Program-made: the position numbers and the translations under genes
The notes under the pieces: generated by a model
Database searches by the model: none
Seen by the model: the letters and a program-made list of their open reading frames with translations, nothing else
What the model was told of the DNA's origin: nothing
Source of the DNA: an uncultured Clostridia bacterium
GTDB lineage: Bacteria; Bacillota; Clostridia; Oscillospirales; Oscillospiraceae
Assembly: GCA_945948185.1 (NCBI GenBank)
Contig: CAMFAL010000014.1
Span: 1 to 32,487, forward strand
Length of the DNA stretch: 32,487 bases
Direction: 5' to 3'
Shown: one piece after another, positions 7,725 through 15,874 of the stretch
How positions within the stretch are numbered: the stretch's first letter is position 1
Layout of the letters: every line of letters begins with the position of its first letter

Positions 7725-8765
7725 TTATCGCAGGAAAATCCGTTTACCGCCCTGGTAGTCCCGGACCAGACCGATGCGCCGGGCACTGGGGACACAGCCC
7801 TTCAATTCCTCTAACAGAGCATCCGCGTCCTCCGGGTCCACAGCCATCAGCAGGCCGCCTGCTGTCTGGGGATCGTAAAGGAGATCCTGTTTACAGAGTT
7901 CCGTCTCCCCTGCGTCCACGCCGCTCTCCGCGAAGGTACGGTTGCGGTACATGCCCTCCGGGAGGATGCCAATGCGGGCCAGCTCCAGAGCCTCGGGGAT
8001 GAAGTCGATCTGGTCTACATGGAGCTCGATCTCCACATCGCTGCCCTGGGCCATCTCGAAGGTGTGTCCCAGCATACCGAAGCCCGTCACGTCCGTACAG
8101 GCGTGGACCCGGTACTTCACCATGGCGTCCCGGGCGGACTTGTTCAGCGTCGTCATCATCTTCTGTGCAAATTCGATGCTCTCCTGGGAAGCCATGTCCG
8201 CCTTAGCTGCGGTGGTGATGACGCCGATGCCGATGGGCTTGGTGAACAGCAGCACGTCGCCCGGCTTGGCCCCGGAGTTAGTCAGCACCTTGTCCGGGTT
8301 GACAAACCCCGTCACCGCCAAACCGTACTTGGGCTCCTCGTCCAAAATGCTGTGGCCGCCGGTGATCAGGGCCCCTGCCTCATAGACCTTGTCATAACCG
8401 CCCCGCAGCAGCTGGTGGACGGCGTCCTTGGGCATGTCCGCCGGAATGGCCATGATGTTCAGGCACAGCTTGGGCTCGCCGCCCATGGCATACACGTCGC
8501 TAAGGGCATTGGTGGCCGCGATCTGGCCGAACAGGTACGGGTCGTCGGCAATGGGCGGGAAGAAATCCACCGTCTGCACCAGGGCCATGTCGTCGGATAC
8601 CTTGTAGACAGAGGCGTCATCGCTTTTGTCAAAGCCCACCAGCAGGTTGGGGTCCTGATGGACTTTGATGCCGTCCAGCAACTGGGCCAGGACGCCGGCG
8701 CCTACCTTGGCGCCGCACCCGGCGCACTTGGCTAACTTGGTCAGTTTTACTTCATTTTCAGGCAT
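7725..8765 (-). CDS. selD: Selenide, water dikinase (selenophosphate synthase)
   Basis: Makes selenophosphate from selenide and ATP. The 346-residue protein has the family N terminus CAGCGAK with Cys17 and Lys20 at the same numbers as in E. coli SelD; the second E. coli cysteine (Cys19) is Ala. The active residue is encoded by TGC, so it is a cysteine and not selenocysteine form. DDMALVQTVDFFPP and the glycine-rich segment near VTGF are typical of the ATP-binding AIR-synthase fold. AGAGGAG lies before the ATG. It follows yqeB after a 109-base gap. No selA, selB or tRNA-Sec is in the window; with yqeB and yqeC beside it, the selenium is probably destined for molybdenum hydroxylases. Confidence 0.95.
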   Translation of the reverse strand: MPENEVKLTKLAKCAGCGAKVGAGVLAQLLDGIKVHQDPNLLVGFDKSDDASVYKVSDDMALVQTVDFFPPIADDPYLFGQIAATNALSDVYAMGGEPKLCLNIMAIPADMPKDAVHQLLRGGYDKVYEAGALITGGHSILDEEPKYGLAVTGFVNPDKVLTNSGAKPGDVLLFTKPIGIGVITTAAKADMASQESIEFAQKMMTTLNKSARDAMVKYRVHACTDVTGFGMLGHTFEMAQGSDVEIELHVDQIDFIPEALELARIGILPEGMYRNRTFAESGVDAGETELCKQDLLYDPQTAGGLLMAVDPEDADALLEELKGCVPSARRIGLVRDYQGGKRIFLR

Positions 8766-8874
8766 GGTAGTTCTCCTCTTTCATAGATGGCAGACAATTC
8801 TCCAAAGTTCTGCTCCAAGTATTTTTTCAATTTTACCAACACTCGGTTCCAGAGGCATCTGCGTCTCAGTATTT

Positions 8875-9666
8875 TCATTTCAGCGCCCCGGTCAGGTCCA
8901 GCACTGCCTCCAGCACACCGCCGCCAACTGCCAGGGCCTTATCGCTGGCACAGTAGCAATGTTCGATCTTGCACCGGGGGTCAATATCACCGGACTTCAT
9001 GCCCTTGAACACCGGCGTACCGTCCGCCAGGATACCACGGAGCACACCGTCCAGGGTGCAGACCATGGGCTCGCCGTTGACAGTGGCCGCCACGTCGCCC
9101 ATCTTCACTTGGGCGCCAATCTCCAGAAGCTGGCGGAACTCTCCGTCGGCCGGGGCCCGCAGCACCCGTTCTCCCGCGAAGCCGCCGATAAGGCCGGGGA
9201 TCCCAGTATTGGGGATGGCGGTCCCCTCATGGATAACACGGCCCAGGTAGTGGCCTCGCATGGTCTCCACCACCGCATGGCAGTCCACGCCCGCTGTAAA
9301 GCCGGGACCCACACCAATGACTACCGGCGCATCGGTAATCCTGGTGCCCAGGTTTTTCTTTGCCAGGATGGCATCTACCACCGCTTCGGGTTTCAGTACC
9401 AGAACACAGGCTCCCTCCGGGTCCGGCAGCACAGGGATGCAGCCGCCCCCCAGAATGCGCAGAGCCTCCGTGGGGCTCTCCGCCCGTCTAGCCGTCACGC
9501 CCTCCACCGTGGTCTCGCCATGGACCACGGCCTGGGAAAAGCAGACAGTCCGGCGGATGGCTGTGGGCCGTTCGATCTCAGTCATTACGATCTGAATGTG
9601 AGCCCGCCACAGCCGCAGTGCAATGCCGGTGGCAATATCTCCGGCGCCTCGGATCACTACAAGCAT
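8875..9666 (-). CDS. yqeB: YqeB family selenium-dependent molybdenum hydroxylase maturation protein
   Basis: A 263-residue protein of the YqeB (EF2570) family. It begins with a Rossmann-like nucleotide-binding segment, RGAGDIATGIALRL, as in the XdhC/CoxI-related family. Established comparative genomics links this family to orphan SelD and selenium-dependent molybdenum hydroxylases (xanthine or purine hydroxylases with a labile selenium ligand). The biochemical step is not settled; helping to load selenium or sulfur onto the molybdenum cofactor is the usual proposal. Its start overlaps the yqeC stop by 10 bp, with AAGGAG about 10 bases upstream of the ATG, so the two are co-translated. Confidence 0.88.
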   Translation of the reverse strand: MLVVIRGAGDIATGIALRLWRAHIQIVMTEIERPTAIRRTVCFSQAVVHGETTVEGVTARRAESPTEALRILGGGCIPVLPDPEGACVLVLKPEAVVDAILAKKNLGTRITDAPVVIGVGPGFTAGVDCHAVVETMRGHYLGRVIHEGTAIPNTGIPGLIGGFAGERVLRAPADGEFRQLLEIGAQVKMGDVAATVNGEPMVCTLDGVLRGILADGTPVFKGMKSGDIDPRCKIEHCYCASDKALAVGGGVLEAVLDLTGALK

Positions 9667-10325
9667 CTGAAATACGCTCCTTTTTGCAGGCTCCCCGCCA
9701 GGATAGGACCATTCAGCAGGGCAGCCAGCTGTTTTACTGTTTCCATGTCCTCCAGAGTGTCCGTCTGATTGATGAACAGGCGGTGGTACAGGCTTTCAGC
9801 CTTCAGAACAGCAACCTCAATCTCCGGTGTAACAATGTCTGTCTCCTCCGCTCCCGCCAGCCGGGCATACAGTTCCGGACGGTGGGCAGCTTCACGGATG
9901 GGCCGTCCGAACCCGGCGGCTCCCACCACGCAGATGACCTGATTGGCCACCGGCGGGATCACCGGCTCATGGGGCGCATGGGCCTTCACGGGCCTTTGGG
10001 CGGAGCCGTCCGCCTCCACCAGTACATAGTCGAACCACTCCGCCAGCTGGGCCATGGGCATTGGGGGCGCCGTCAGCTTTCCGCCGGTGCCGGGCGCCTC
10101 CTGTCCGGCGCATAGCAGGCGGCAGTGCTCCCGCAGCCGTGTCAGTTCCTCTTCGCTCCTGGCGCATGGAATATCCGGAAAGGGGAAAATTTTCGTGGTA
10201 GTACACAGCAACACAGAATAACTTTGGGCCAATTCCTGTCCCAGAGTCCGCAGCAGGGTGGTCTTTCCGCCGCCGCCAATAACGGCCGTCACACCTGGCC
10301 GGATCCCCAGCAGCTCCGACAGCAT
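9657..10325 (-). CDS. yqeC: YqeC family putative selenium-cofactor biosynthesis protein
   Basis: A 222-residue predicted nucleotide-binding protein. The N-terminal glycine-rich P-loop-like motif GGGGKTTLL (about residues 17-25) and the later VEADGSAQRP match the YqeC family, a known companion of YqeB in genomes with selenium-dependent molybdenum hydroxylases. It is first in the yqeC-yqeB-selD cluster; GGGGAGG lies about 7 bases before the ATG. The hydroxylase structural genes are not in the window. The molecular function is inferred from genomic association only. Confidence 0.87.
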   Translation of the reverse strand: MLSELLGIRPGVTAVIGGGGKTTLLRTLGQELAQSYSVLLCTTTKIFPFPDIPCARSEEELTRLREHCRLLCAGQEAPGTGGKLTAPPMPMAQLAEWFDYVLVEADGSAQRPVKAHAPHEPVIPPVANQVICVVGAAGFGRPIREAAHRPELYARLAGAEETDIVTPEIEVAVLKAESLYHRLFINQTDTLEDMETVKQLAALLNGPILAGSLQKGAYFRCL

Positions 10326-10356
10326 CTGCGTCCTCCCCTTTCGTTCTATTTTTTAT

Positions 10357-10385
10357 AGAATAACACTGGCGTACTGCCGCGTCAA
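10357..10385 (-). promoter_or_regulatory. Probable promoter of yqeC-yqeB-selD
   Basis: On the minus strand TTGACG (10380-10385) and TATTCT (10357-10362) are 17 bp apart, about 30 bases upstream of the yqeC start. Confidence 0.5.
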
Positions 10386-10408
10386 GGTCCGGTTCTTCCG
10401 GATAAAGA

Positions 10409-10434
10409 AAAGCGCCCGGATTTCCGGGCGCTTT
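10409..10434 (-). terminator. Terminator of the class A PBP gene
   Basis: An 11-bp stem AAAGCGCCCGG/CCGGGCGCTTT with a 4-base loop sits 10 bases past the stop codon. On the minus strand it is followed by TCTTT. Confidence 0.8.
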
Positions 10435-10443
10435 CTGTATGGC

Positions 10444-13119
10444 TTATCCGATGCTCCAGTCTATGCCTCCAAAGCCTCCGGAGGGGTCCTCCGGCTCTGT
10501 GGGGACCTCAGGCTCCGTGGGGGCCGTGGGAGGCGGCTCCACAGGTTGTGTGGGGGTCTCGGGTTCCTCACCGCCGGGGCTGGGCGGGATATAGTTGGGG
10601 TCATCCGGTTCCACCGTGGGCAGGTCCGGATCTACAAAGCCGCCCACATGGACGGGGCAGCCCACGATATCCGGATAGATCTCCGATCCGTCCTCGGCAA
10701 TGGTGGGCTGCAGGCCGATGGCCTGTTCCATCTTCTGGATGGTATAGGCACTGTCCTCCGCCACAATGGAAGGACCGTAGTCCTCGCGAACGTAGTCCAG
10801 CACACCCACCTGGGTCACGGTCTCCATGGGACAGGTGGCTGTGGCCAGGCACTTGCCTTCCGTGCAGTAGTCGCGGAACACATGCATGGTGCAGGATTCA
10901 GTGGGGCCTGTGCCCTTGGCCACCGTCATGGTGATAACCCGGTCTCCCCGCAGGTCGGCGTGGCAGGCATCCGTGCAGAGCAGGCCGCTGTCCGCGCAGA
11001 CCTTGATGGTCTCCAGCCCGCTGGAGGGCTTCTGGAAATCCTTGTTCTCCAAGCCCTCGTGGACCTGCTGCATAACCTTCTTCCACAGGGTGATGGCGGG
11101 GTTGCCGCTGTAACTGATCTTGGCGTTATACTTATAGCCTGTCCACACCGCCGCCACATAGTAGGGAGTGTAACCCACGAAATAGCGGTCATAGTTGTCG
11201 CTGGTGGTACCGGTCTTGCCGGCGATGGTCATGCCGCTGAACTTGGCGGAGGTACCGGTACCGGCATTCACCGCGTTTTTCAGCATTTCATTCATCAGGT
11301 AGGCCGTGGTCTCCTTCATGGCCGCATGGCTCTCGCCTTCGTTCTCCAGGATCACATTGCCGTTGGCATCCTCCACCCGCAGGTAGGTTCTGGGGGAATT
11401 GTAGATGCCCATGTTAGCGAAGGAGGCATAGGCCGCCGCCATCTCCCGGGTGTTCAAGCCGTAGGTCAAGCCGCCCATACCCAGGGGACTGAGACCCATA
11501 TCATCAGGCACCAGACTCAGGTTCAGGTTCTCCGTGGCGAAGGCGTAGGCATCGGCAACACCCACAGCCTGCAGGGTCTGCACAGCAATGGTATTGATGG
11601 AGTGCTGGATACCGGTCCGCACAGAGGTCCAGCCCCGGTATTTGTTGGGAGAATTCTTGGGCCAGGGATTGTCATTCAAAAGCTGAACGGGGTAATCATC
11701 AAAGGTGGTGGCTGGCGTCACCTTGCCGGAGTCAATGGCCGGGGCATAGGTTGTCAGCGGCTTGATGGAGGAACCGGGCTGCCGCTTGTCCATGGCATAG
11801 CTGGTCAGCAGGTTGCCCTCCTTCTCTCCCAGATCGCCCACCGTGGCCACCACATTGCCCGTATAGGGGTCGATGATGGTGATACCGGAGCGGATGGGCT
11901 GGCCATCCCGGCTGGTCAGGTCCAGATTGCTGCGGTCCTCATAGACCGACTCGGCGATCTCCTGGATCCGCAGGTCCATGGTAGTATAGATGCGGTAGCC
12001 GCTGTTGTTGATGAGGATGCGGGCCTCCTTCTCGGTGATCTCCATTTTATTGGCCAGGTCCTTGGAGACATCCCAGATGACCTGGTCCACGAACCAGTTG
12101 TTGATCTTGATACCGCCGGCAGCAGCCGCAGCAATATCATCCGCAGAGGTCGTGCCGTCCGTGAAGTGCAGGACTTCCGCCTTGGCGGCCTCGGCCTCCT
12201 CTTTTGTGAGATAGGGGCTCCAGGTAGAGGAATCGCTGCCCATCTCCTCCAGAGTGGCGGGGCCCACGATGCCCTCGTCATCCGCGTCGCACATCTTATT
12301 CAGGATGTTGGTCTGACGCTGTTTGTTCAATTCCCGGGGCGTCACCGTGGTTCCGTCCTCCCGGGTGTAGGTGATATCATACATAGGTCCGTACAGCGAC
12401 GGGTTGTTTGTAATAGCGATGAGGCTGGCACACTCCGCCACGCTCAACTCTGACACATCCTTGCCAAAGTAAAACTGCGCTGCTGTCTGGACGCCATAGC
12501 ACCCCTGGCCCAGATAGATGGTGTTGAGATACAGCTCCAGGATCTGCGCCTTGGTGTAGTTTTTCTCAAACTCCAACGCCCGGAAGATCTCCCGCACCTT
12601 GCGGTTGACGGTGCCGGCATTGTCCTCCGTCATGTTCTTCAATACCTGCTGGGTAATGGTGGAACCACCAAAGGTATTGCGCATGCCGATGAACATATTC
12701 AGCACTGCGCCGCCGGTGCGCTTCCAGTCCACGCCGTTATGCTGGAAGAACCGCTGGTCCTCAATGGCCACGACCGCCTGCCACAGAGCATCCGGCATCT
12801 CGTCGATATCCACCCAGATACGGTTCTCCGTGCCGTGGATCGTCTGATATTCCACCCAGCCGTCATTTGCAGCCATCTGATCGTCGTGATAATAGACGAT
12901 GGAGCTGAGGTTCATGGTGTAATCTTCCGCGTTGACCTGCACCACGGGCATGATATTGGTCTCCGCATACTTCATAAAGATACCGGCGATCATTCCGCAG
13001 GTCAGAACGCCGATCAGCAGCAGCGTGAAAAGGCAGAAGAAAATTTTTCCGGCCACGCCTCCTCTTCTCTTCTCCCGCCCGGACTTCCGTTGGGTGGGTC
13101 GTCTGTTCTCTCGTTCCAC
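10444..13119 (-). CDS. Class A penicillin-binding protein (bifunctional PBP1A-type)
   Basis: Bifunctional peptidoglycan synthase at the outer membrane face (about 891 residues). A basic cytoplasmic tail and one membrane segment (about 24-45) precede a GT51 glycosyltransferase with EDQRFF (~120), GGSTITQQ and the RKVREI block. The transpeptidase domain has SSIK (Ser450), SINT and KTGT (Lys635). The C terminus is a long Pro/Glu/Thr-rich tail (about the last 60 residues), common in Firmicute PBP1 proteins and probably wall-spanning. Several cysteines follow the transpeptidase domain (LLCTDACH, ESCTMH). The start is chosen as GTG at 13119, eight bases after AGGAGG; a second GTG at 13128 overlaps that ribosome site. 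A consensus TTGACA (13227-13232) and a TACAAT (13213-13218) lie upstream but are too close together to form one promoter. Confidence 0.93.
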   Translation of the reverse strand: MERENRRPTQRKSGREKRRGGVAGKIFFCLFTLLLIGVLTCGMIAGIFMKYAETNIMPVVQVNAEDYTMNLSSIVYYHDDQMAANDGWVEYQTIHGTENRIWVDIDEMPDALWQAVVAIEDQRFFQHNGVDWKRTGGAVLNMFIGMRNTFGGSTITQQVLKNMTEDNAGTVNRKVREIFRALEFEKNYTKAQILELYLNTIYLGQGCYGVQTAAQFYFGKDVSELSVAECASLIAITNNPSLYGPMYDITYTREDGTTVTPRELNKQRQTNILNKMCDADDEGIVGPATLEEMGSDSSTWSPYLTKEEAEAAKAEVLHFTDGTTSADDIAAAAAGGIKINNWFVDQVIWDVSKDLANKMEITEKEARILINNSGYRIYTTMDLRIQEIAESVYEDRSNLDLTSRDGQPIRSGITIIDPYTGNVVATVGDLGEKEGNLLTSYAMDKRQPGSSIKPLTTYAPAIDSGKVTPATTFDDYPVQLLNDNPWPKNSPNKYRGWTSVRTGIQHSINTIAVQTLQAVGVADAYAFATENLNLSLVPDDMGLSPLGMGGLTYGLNTREMAAAYASFANMGIYNSPRTYLRVEDANGNVILENEGESHAAMKETTAYLMNEMLKNAVNAGTGTSAKFSGMTIAGKTGTTSDNYDRYFVGYTPYYVAAVWTGYKYNAKISYSGNPAITLWKKVMQQVHEGLENKDFQKPSSGLETIKVCADSGLLCTDACHADLRGDRVITMTVAKGTGPTESCTMHVFRDYCTEGKCLATATCPMETVTQVGVLDYVREDYGPSIVAEDSAYTIQKMEQAIGLQPTIAEDGSEIYPDIVGCPVHVGGFVDPDLPTVEPDDPNYIPPSPGGEEPETPTQPVEPPPTAPTEPEVPTEPEDPSGGFGGIDWSIG

Positions 13120-13351
13120 AGGAGACACCTCCTTCTTTCTTTTGAATAGGATTCAGAAAGCTGCGGGACATCCGCCGCTTTCCGTAGTACATAGTACTCC
13201 AGAATACTTACTATTGTATCATCCCATGTCAACATTGAAAATGTCGTATTTTTTCGAAAAAAAGTTCCCTGTTTGTATGATTATTTTGTTTATGGGCAGG
13301 ATACATGCCAGCTGGCAGACAAACTTTTCGTCTTTTTGACTTCTTCTGCCC

Positions 13352-13380
13352 TTGCAATCGTCCTCGGCTTCATGTAAAAT
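13352..13380 (+). promoter_or_regulatory. Probable promoter of the DUF1292 gene
   Basis: TTGCAA (13352-13357) and TAAAAT (13375-13380) with a 17-bp spacer, 30 bases before the start codon. Confidence 0.6.
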
Positions 13381-13410
13381 ACGATTAGCCAAAGAAAGGA
13401 GACCTCTCCC

Positions 13411-13695
13411 ATGAGTGAAGATTTCGGCCCCACTTTTATTACCGTCACCGATGAGGATGGTAAGGAGATCGTCCTGGAGTTCGTGGACGCCCTGGAATAC
13501 AATGGCCAGATGTACCAGGCCTTTTTCCCCGCAGAGACAGAGGGCGAGGAGGAAGATCCTGACGCCGGTCTGGTGATTCTGAAGACCATCCATGAAGACG
13601 GCGAAGATCTGCTGTCCACCTTGGACTCCGACGAGGAACTGGAGGCAGTCTACGAGCAGTTTATGGAGCTTCTCTTCAGCGACGAAGAGGAGTAA
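13411..13695 (+). CDS. DUF1292 domain protein (YrzB-like)
   Basis: A small, very acidic protein of 94 residues. The segment TVTDEDGKE followed by LEFVDALEYNG and QMYQAFFP is the DUF1292 signature; the C terminus is rich in Asp and Glu. The function is unknown. In many Firmicutes this gene sits next to ruvX (yrzL-yqgF-yrzB), but here it stands alone and ruvX is about 8 kb away. AAAGGAG lies 9 bases upstream of the ATG. The 6S RNA gene starts 24 bases after its stop without an obvious terminator between, so some readthrough is possible. Confidence 0.85.
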   Translation: MSEDFGPTFITVTDEDGKEIVLEFVDALEYNGQMYQAFFPAETEGEEEDPDAGLVILKTIHEDGEDLLSTLDSDEELEAVYEQFMELLFSDEEE

Positions 13696-13718
13696 CCACT
13701 CTCTTGTTCAAATAATAA

Positions 13719-13924
13719 AATGCCCTGCGGGGTTCGTGATAGATCTTTTTTTAACCCACATTTCGTTATACGGGATGCCGGATCAAGTCGTGGTTCGCAG
13801 GCCTCCCGGCTGCCTTCTGCGGCTGGAAGTTGGAAGCGATAAAGCGCCTTGGAGGCGACCCACCTGTCCGTAAAGGTGCAGGTTATAACGAGGTCTACAC
13901 GGCCATCGCGGGGCACGTTTTTTT
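13719..13924 (+). ncRNA. ssrS: 6S RNA
   Basis: About 200 nt that fold as 6S RNA, the regulator that mimics an open promoter and sequesters housekeeping RNA polymerase. The terminal stem pairs TGCCCTGCG (13721-13729) with CGCGGGGCA (13907-13915), with one G-U. A second stem pairs CGTTATA (near 13764-13770) with TATAACG (near 13884-13890). The 3' half has the familiar small hairpin ending AAGGTGCAGGTTATA, and GTTCG follows the 5' terminal stem. Seven T residues follow the 3' end, giving factor-independent termination. The only reading frames across it are short and unlike proteins. Exact ends are uncertain by a few bases; no clean promoter was assigned. Confidence 0.85.
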
Positions 13925-13933
13925 AGATTGCCG

Positions 13934-13970
13934 GAAAGCAGGGGTTCCTCCCCTGCTTTCAGTTTCTTTT
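13934..13970 (+). terminator. Second hairpin terminator behind 6S RNA
   Basis: An 11-bp stem GAAAGCAGGGG/CCCCTGCTTTC with a 5-base loop, followed by AGTTTCTTTT. It backs up the T tract at the 6S 3' end. Confidence 0.75.
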
Positions 13971-13986
13971 CAGATAGCTCTTGTAT

Positions 13987-14001
13987 GATATAAATTATAT
14001 C
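13987..14001. promoter_or_regulatory. 15-bp perfect AT-rich palindrome
   Basis: GATATAA and TTATATC flank one central base. It lies about 90 bp upstream of the isomerase promoter and also contains -10-like sequence. It could be an operator or an upstream promoter element; no regulator is identified. Confidence 0.35.
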
Positions 14002-14087
14002 TAACGCAATGTGGCGGCAACCATGGCCCAGTCCCCTGTCCCGGCTGAAAAATCAGGAATTTCCAGTGGGCTTTTCGGATTTACCCC

Positions 14088-14116
14088 TTGCACAACATAC
14101 CGATATTCGGTATAAT
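14088..14116 (+). promoter_or_regulatory. Strong promoter of the isomerase gene with built-in palindrome
   Basis: TTGCAC (14088-14093), a 17-bp spacer and a consensus TATAAT (14111-14116). A perfect 17-bp inverted repeat, ATACCGA-TAT-TCGGTAT (14097-14113), fills the spacer and overlaps the -10, the position expected for a repressor or a MerR-type activator. Confidence 0.75.
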
Positions 14117-14119
14117 ATT

Positions 14120-14197
14120 AAGGTACGTAAAATGTCAGCAGAGCCGTCCCGGCTGCCGCATCCCGGGAATTCAGTGTACCTTCAGACCGCGTCTGAG
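14120..14197 (+). promoter_or_regulatory. Structured 5' leader of the isomerase mRNA
   Basis: The leader is about 120 nt. AAGGTAC at its start is complementary to GTACCTT near 14176-14182, enclosing a GC-rich hairpin. A separate perfect hairpin TCAGAC-CGC-GTCTGA (14182-14196) follows. No U tract follows, so it is not a simple terminator, and it matches no riboswitch class I know. Confidence 0.4.
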
Positions 14198-14244
14198 GCT
14201 TCGTGAATCCCAGCATGAAATACTTGAGAGGACTGAAATTACAA

Positions 14245-15810
14245 ATGAGCGCATCAAGAGAAAAGCAGATCCGTCAGGAACAGGCCAGCTCCGGCTGGGT
14301 GGACCCCAAGGTCGTCCGTGAACAGGAGCAGCGCAAAAAGGAAAAGCGCAGCAATATTCTGTACGGCACCATCGCCGCACTGTTCCTCATCGCCGTTATC
14401 GCCGCCGGTATCTGGCGTTCCAACGTGATCCCCAAGAATGCCACTGCCGTCACCATTGACGGTGAGAAGTACACCGCCGCTGAGGTAGGCTTCTATTATC
14501 AGAATGTCTATCAGAATTTTGTCAGCAACTATTCCTACCTGCTGTCCTATATGGGACTGAACACGCAGGCCTCTCTGGACAGTCAGACCGTCAGCGAGAC
14601 GGCTGCCTCCTGGATCGGCGCCGAGGCCGGTCAGACCTGGAAGGATTACTTCCTGAGTCAGGCTCTGGATCAGATGGCCACCGTCCAGTCCGTTCTGAAT
14701 ACCGCAAAGGCCGAGGGCTACACCTACTCTGCCGGCGTCCAGGCTCAGTATGATGATTCCATGGCCGCCCTGAAGAAGTCTGCCGAAGCTAACAGCCTTT
14801 CTGTCTCCCAGTTTCTGAAGAACAGCATGGGCGCCCAGATAACTGAGAAGGTCTATGCCGACCAGCTGATGCGGGTGCTGCAGTATGATGATTATGCCAG
14901 TGCTCACTATGACAGCTTGACTTACGACGACGGCAAGATCAACGACACCTACAAAGCCGACACCAACAAGTACGACCTGGTGTCCTATGAGATCGTGGCC
15001 ATCCCCGGTGTCGCCGAGAGCACCACCGATGCCGACGGCAACGAGGTGGAACCCACTGAGGAGGAGTCCGCTGCCGCTTTGGAAAAGGCCGGGAAGGCCG
15101 CTGACCAGATGCTGGCCGATTACCGCGCCGGTCAGAGCTTGGAGACTCTGTCCAAGGCCGACGAGTCCTATGTCTACACCCTGAACGAGAAGGGCACCTA
15201 TTCCGGCGACGTGGTCACCGAATGGCTGTTTGACGGCGCCCGCAAGGAAGGCGACTCCGATGTTCTGGATTACAACTCCACCTATTATGTTGTGGTGTTT
15301 CTGGACCGTTTCCGGGATGAGACTCCCGAGATCGACGTCCGTCACATCCTGATTCAGCCCGAGGCCGGTACGCTCAGTGAGGGTGATGAGGGCTATGAGG
15401 CCCAGCAGGCCCAGCTGAAGGCCGACGCCAAGGCCAAGGCCGAGGACATCCTGGCCCAGTGGCAGGCTGGCGAAGCCACCGAGGCTTCCTTCTCCGCCCT
15501 GGCTATGAAGGAATCCGCCGACGGTTCCAAGTACACCGGCGGCCTGATCGACGGTATTACCCCTGATTCCAGCCTGGTGGAGTCCTTTAAGAACTGGTGC
15601 CTGGATGCCAGCCGCAAGCCCGGCGACACCGGCGTGGTGGAGAGCGACTACGGTGCCCACGTCATGTACTTCGTGGGTGAGCAGCTTCCCGTCTGGGAAT
15701 CCAGCGTGGTTTCCGACCTGCGGGATGTTGATTACAGCGAGTGGCTGGAGGGCCTCTCCGCTGACAGCACCATTGAGCGCCATGACTTCGGCATGAAGTT
15801 CGTGGGCTAA
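14245..15810 (+). CDS. Membrane-anchored parvulin-type peptidyl-prolyl isomerase (PrsA/SurA-like)
   Basis: Extracytoplasmic foldase of about 521 residues. A charged N-terminal tail is followed by one membrane segment (about 38-57), with no lipobox. Next comes a SurA/PrsA-like helical chaperone region (about 60-350). The C-terminal rotamase (about 364-505) starts at DVRHILI, the parvulin signature, and ends in GAHVMYFVG. The domain is interrupted by an Ala/Gln/Lys-rich insertion. The frame opens at a GTG at 14203 and has an ATG at 14215, but MSASREKQ at 14245 is the likely N terminus, with AGAGGA about 12 bases upstream. It has its own strong promoter and a terminator. It probably helps fold secreted or wall proteins such as the PBPs in this window (inference). 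Confidence 0.85.
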   Translation: MSASREKQIRQEQASSGWVDPKVVREQEQRKKEKRSNILYGTIAALFLIAVIAAGIWRSNVIPKNATAVTIDGEKYTAAEVGFYYQNVYQNFVSNYSYLLSYMGLNTQASLDSQTVSETAASWIGAEAGQTWKDYFLSQALDQMATVQSVLNTAKAEGYTYSAGVQAQYDDSMAALKKSAEANSLSVSQFLKNSMGAQITEKVYADQLMRVLQYDDYASAHYDSLTYDDGKINDTYKADTNKYDLVSYEIVAIPGVAESTTDADGNEVEPTEEESAAALEKAGKAADQMLADYRAGQSLETLSKADESYVYTLNEKGTYSGDVVTEWLFDGARKEGDSDVLDYNSTYYVVVFLDRFRDETPEIDVRHILIQPEAGTLSEGDEGYEAQQAQLKADAKAKAEDILAQWQAGEATEASFSALAMKESADGSKYTGGLIDGITPDSSLVESFKNWCLDASRKPGDTGVVESDYGAHVMYFVGEQLPVWESSVVSDLRDVDYSEWLEGLSADSTIERHDFGMKFVG

Positions 15811-15827
15811 TCCCCATTCATCACACG

Positions 15828-15859
15828 AAGGGAGGCGGCTTTCAAGCCGCCTCCCTTTC
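15828..15859 (+). terminator. Terminator after the isomerase gene
   Basis: A 14-bp stem AAGGGAGGCGGCTT/AAGCCGCCTCCCTT with a 2-base apparent loop and trailing T residues. It lies just upstream of the tcdA ribosome site, so some readthrough into tcdA may occur. Confidence 0.8.
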
Positions 15860-15874
15860 TCCCAGGAGGACTCT

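Noticed and set aside
8766-8874. Possible SECIS-type or riboswitch element between yqeB and selD
   Set aside because: selD uses a Cys codon with no in-frame TGA, and the 109 bases show no strong stem or known aptamer core.
10258-12453. 731-codon plus-strand open frame
   Set aside because: It is antisense to the class A PBP gene and its residues follow from the complementary codons (Gly/His/Val-rich, no domain). The PBP motifs on the other strand are complete.
13650-13916. Minus-strand frame of 88 codons over the 6S RNA
   Set aside because: The plus-strand RNA pairing explains the sequence, and the frame lacks a ribosome site and resemblance to any protein.
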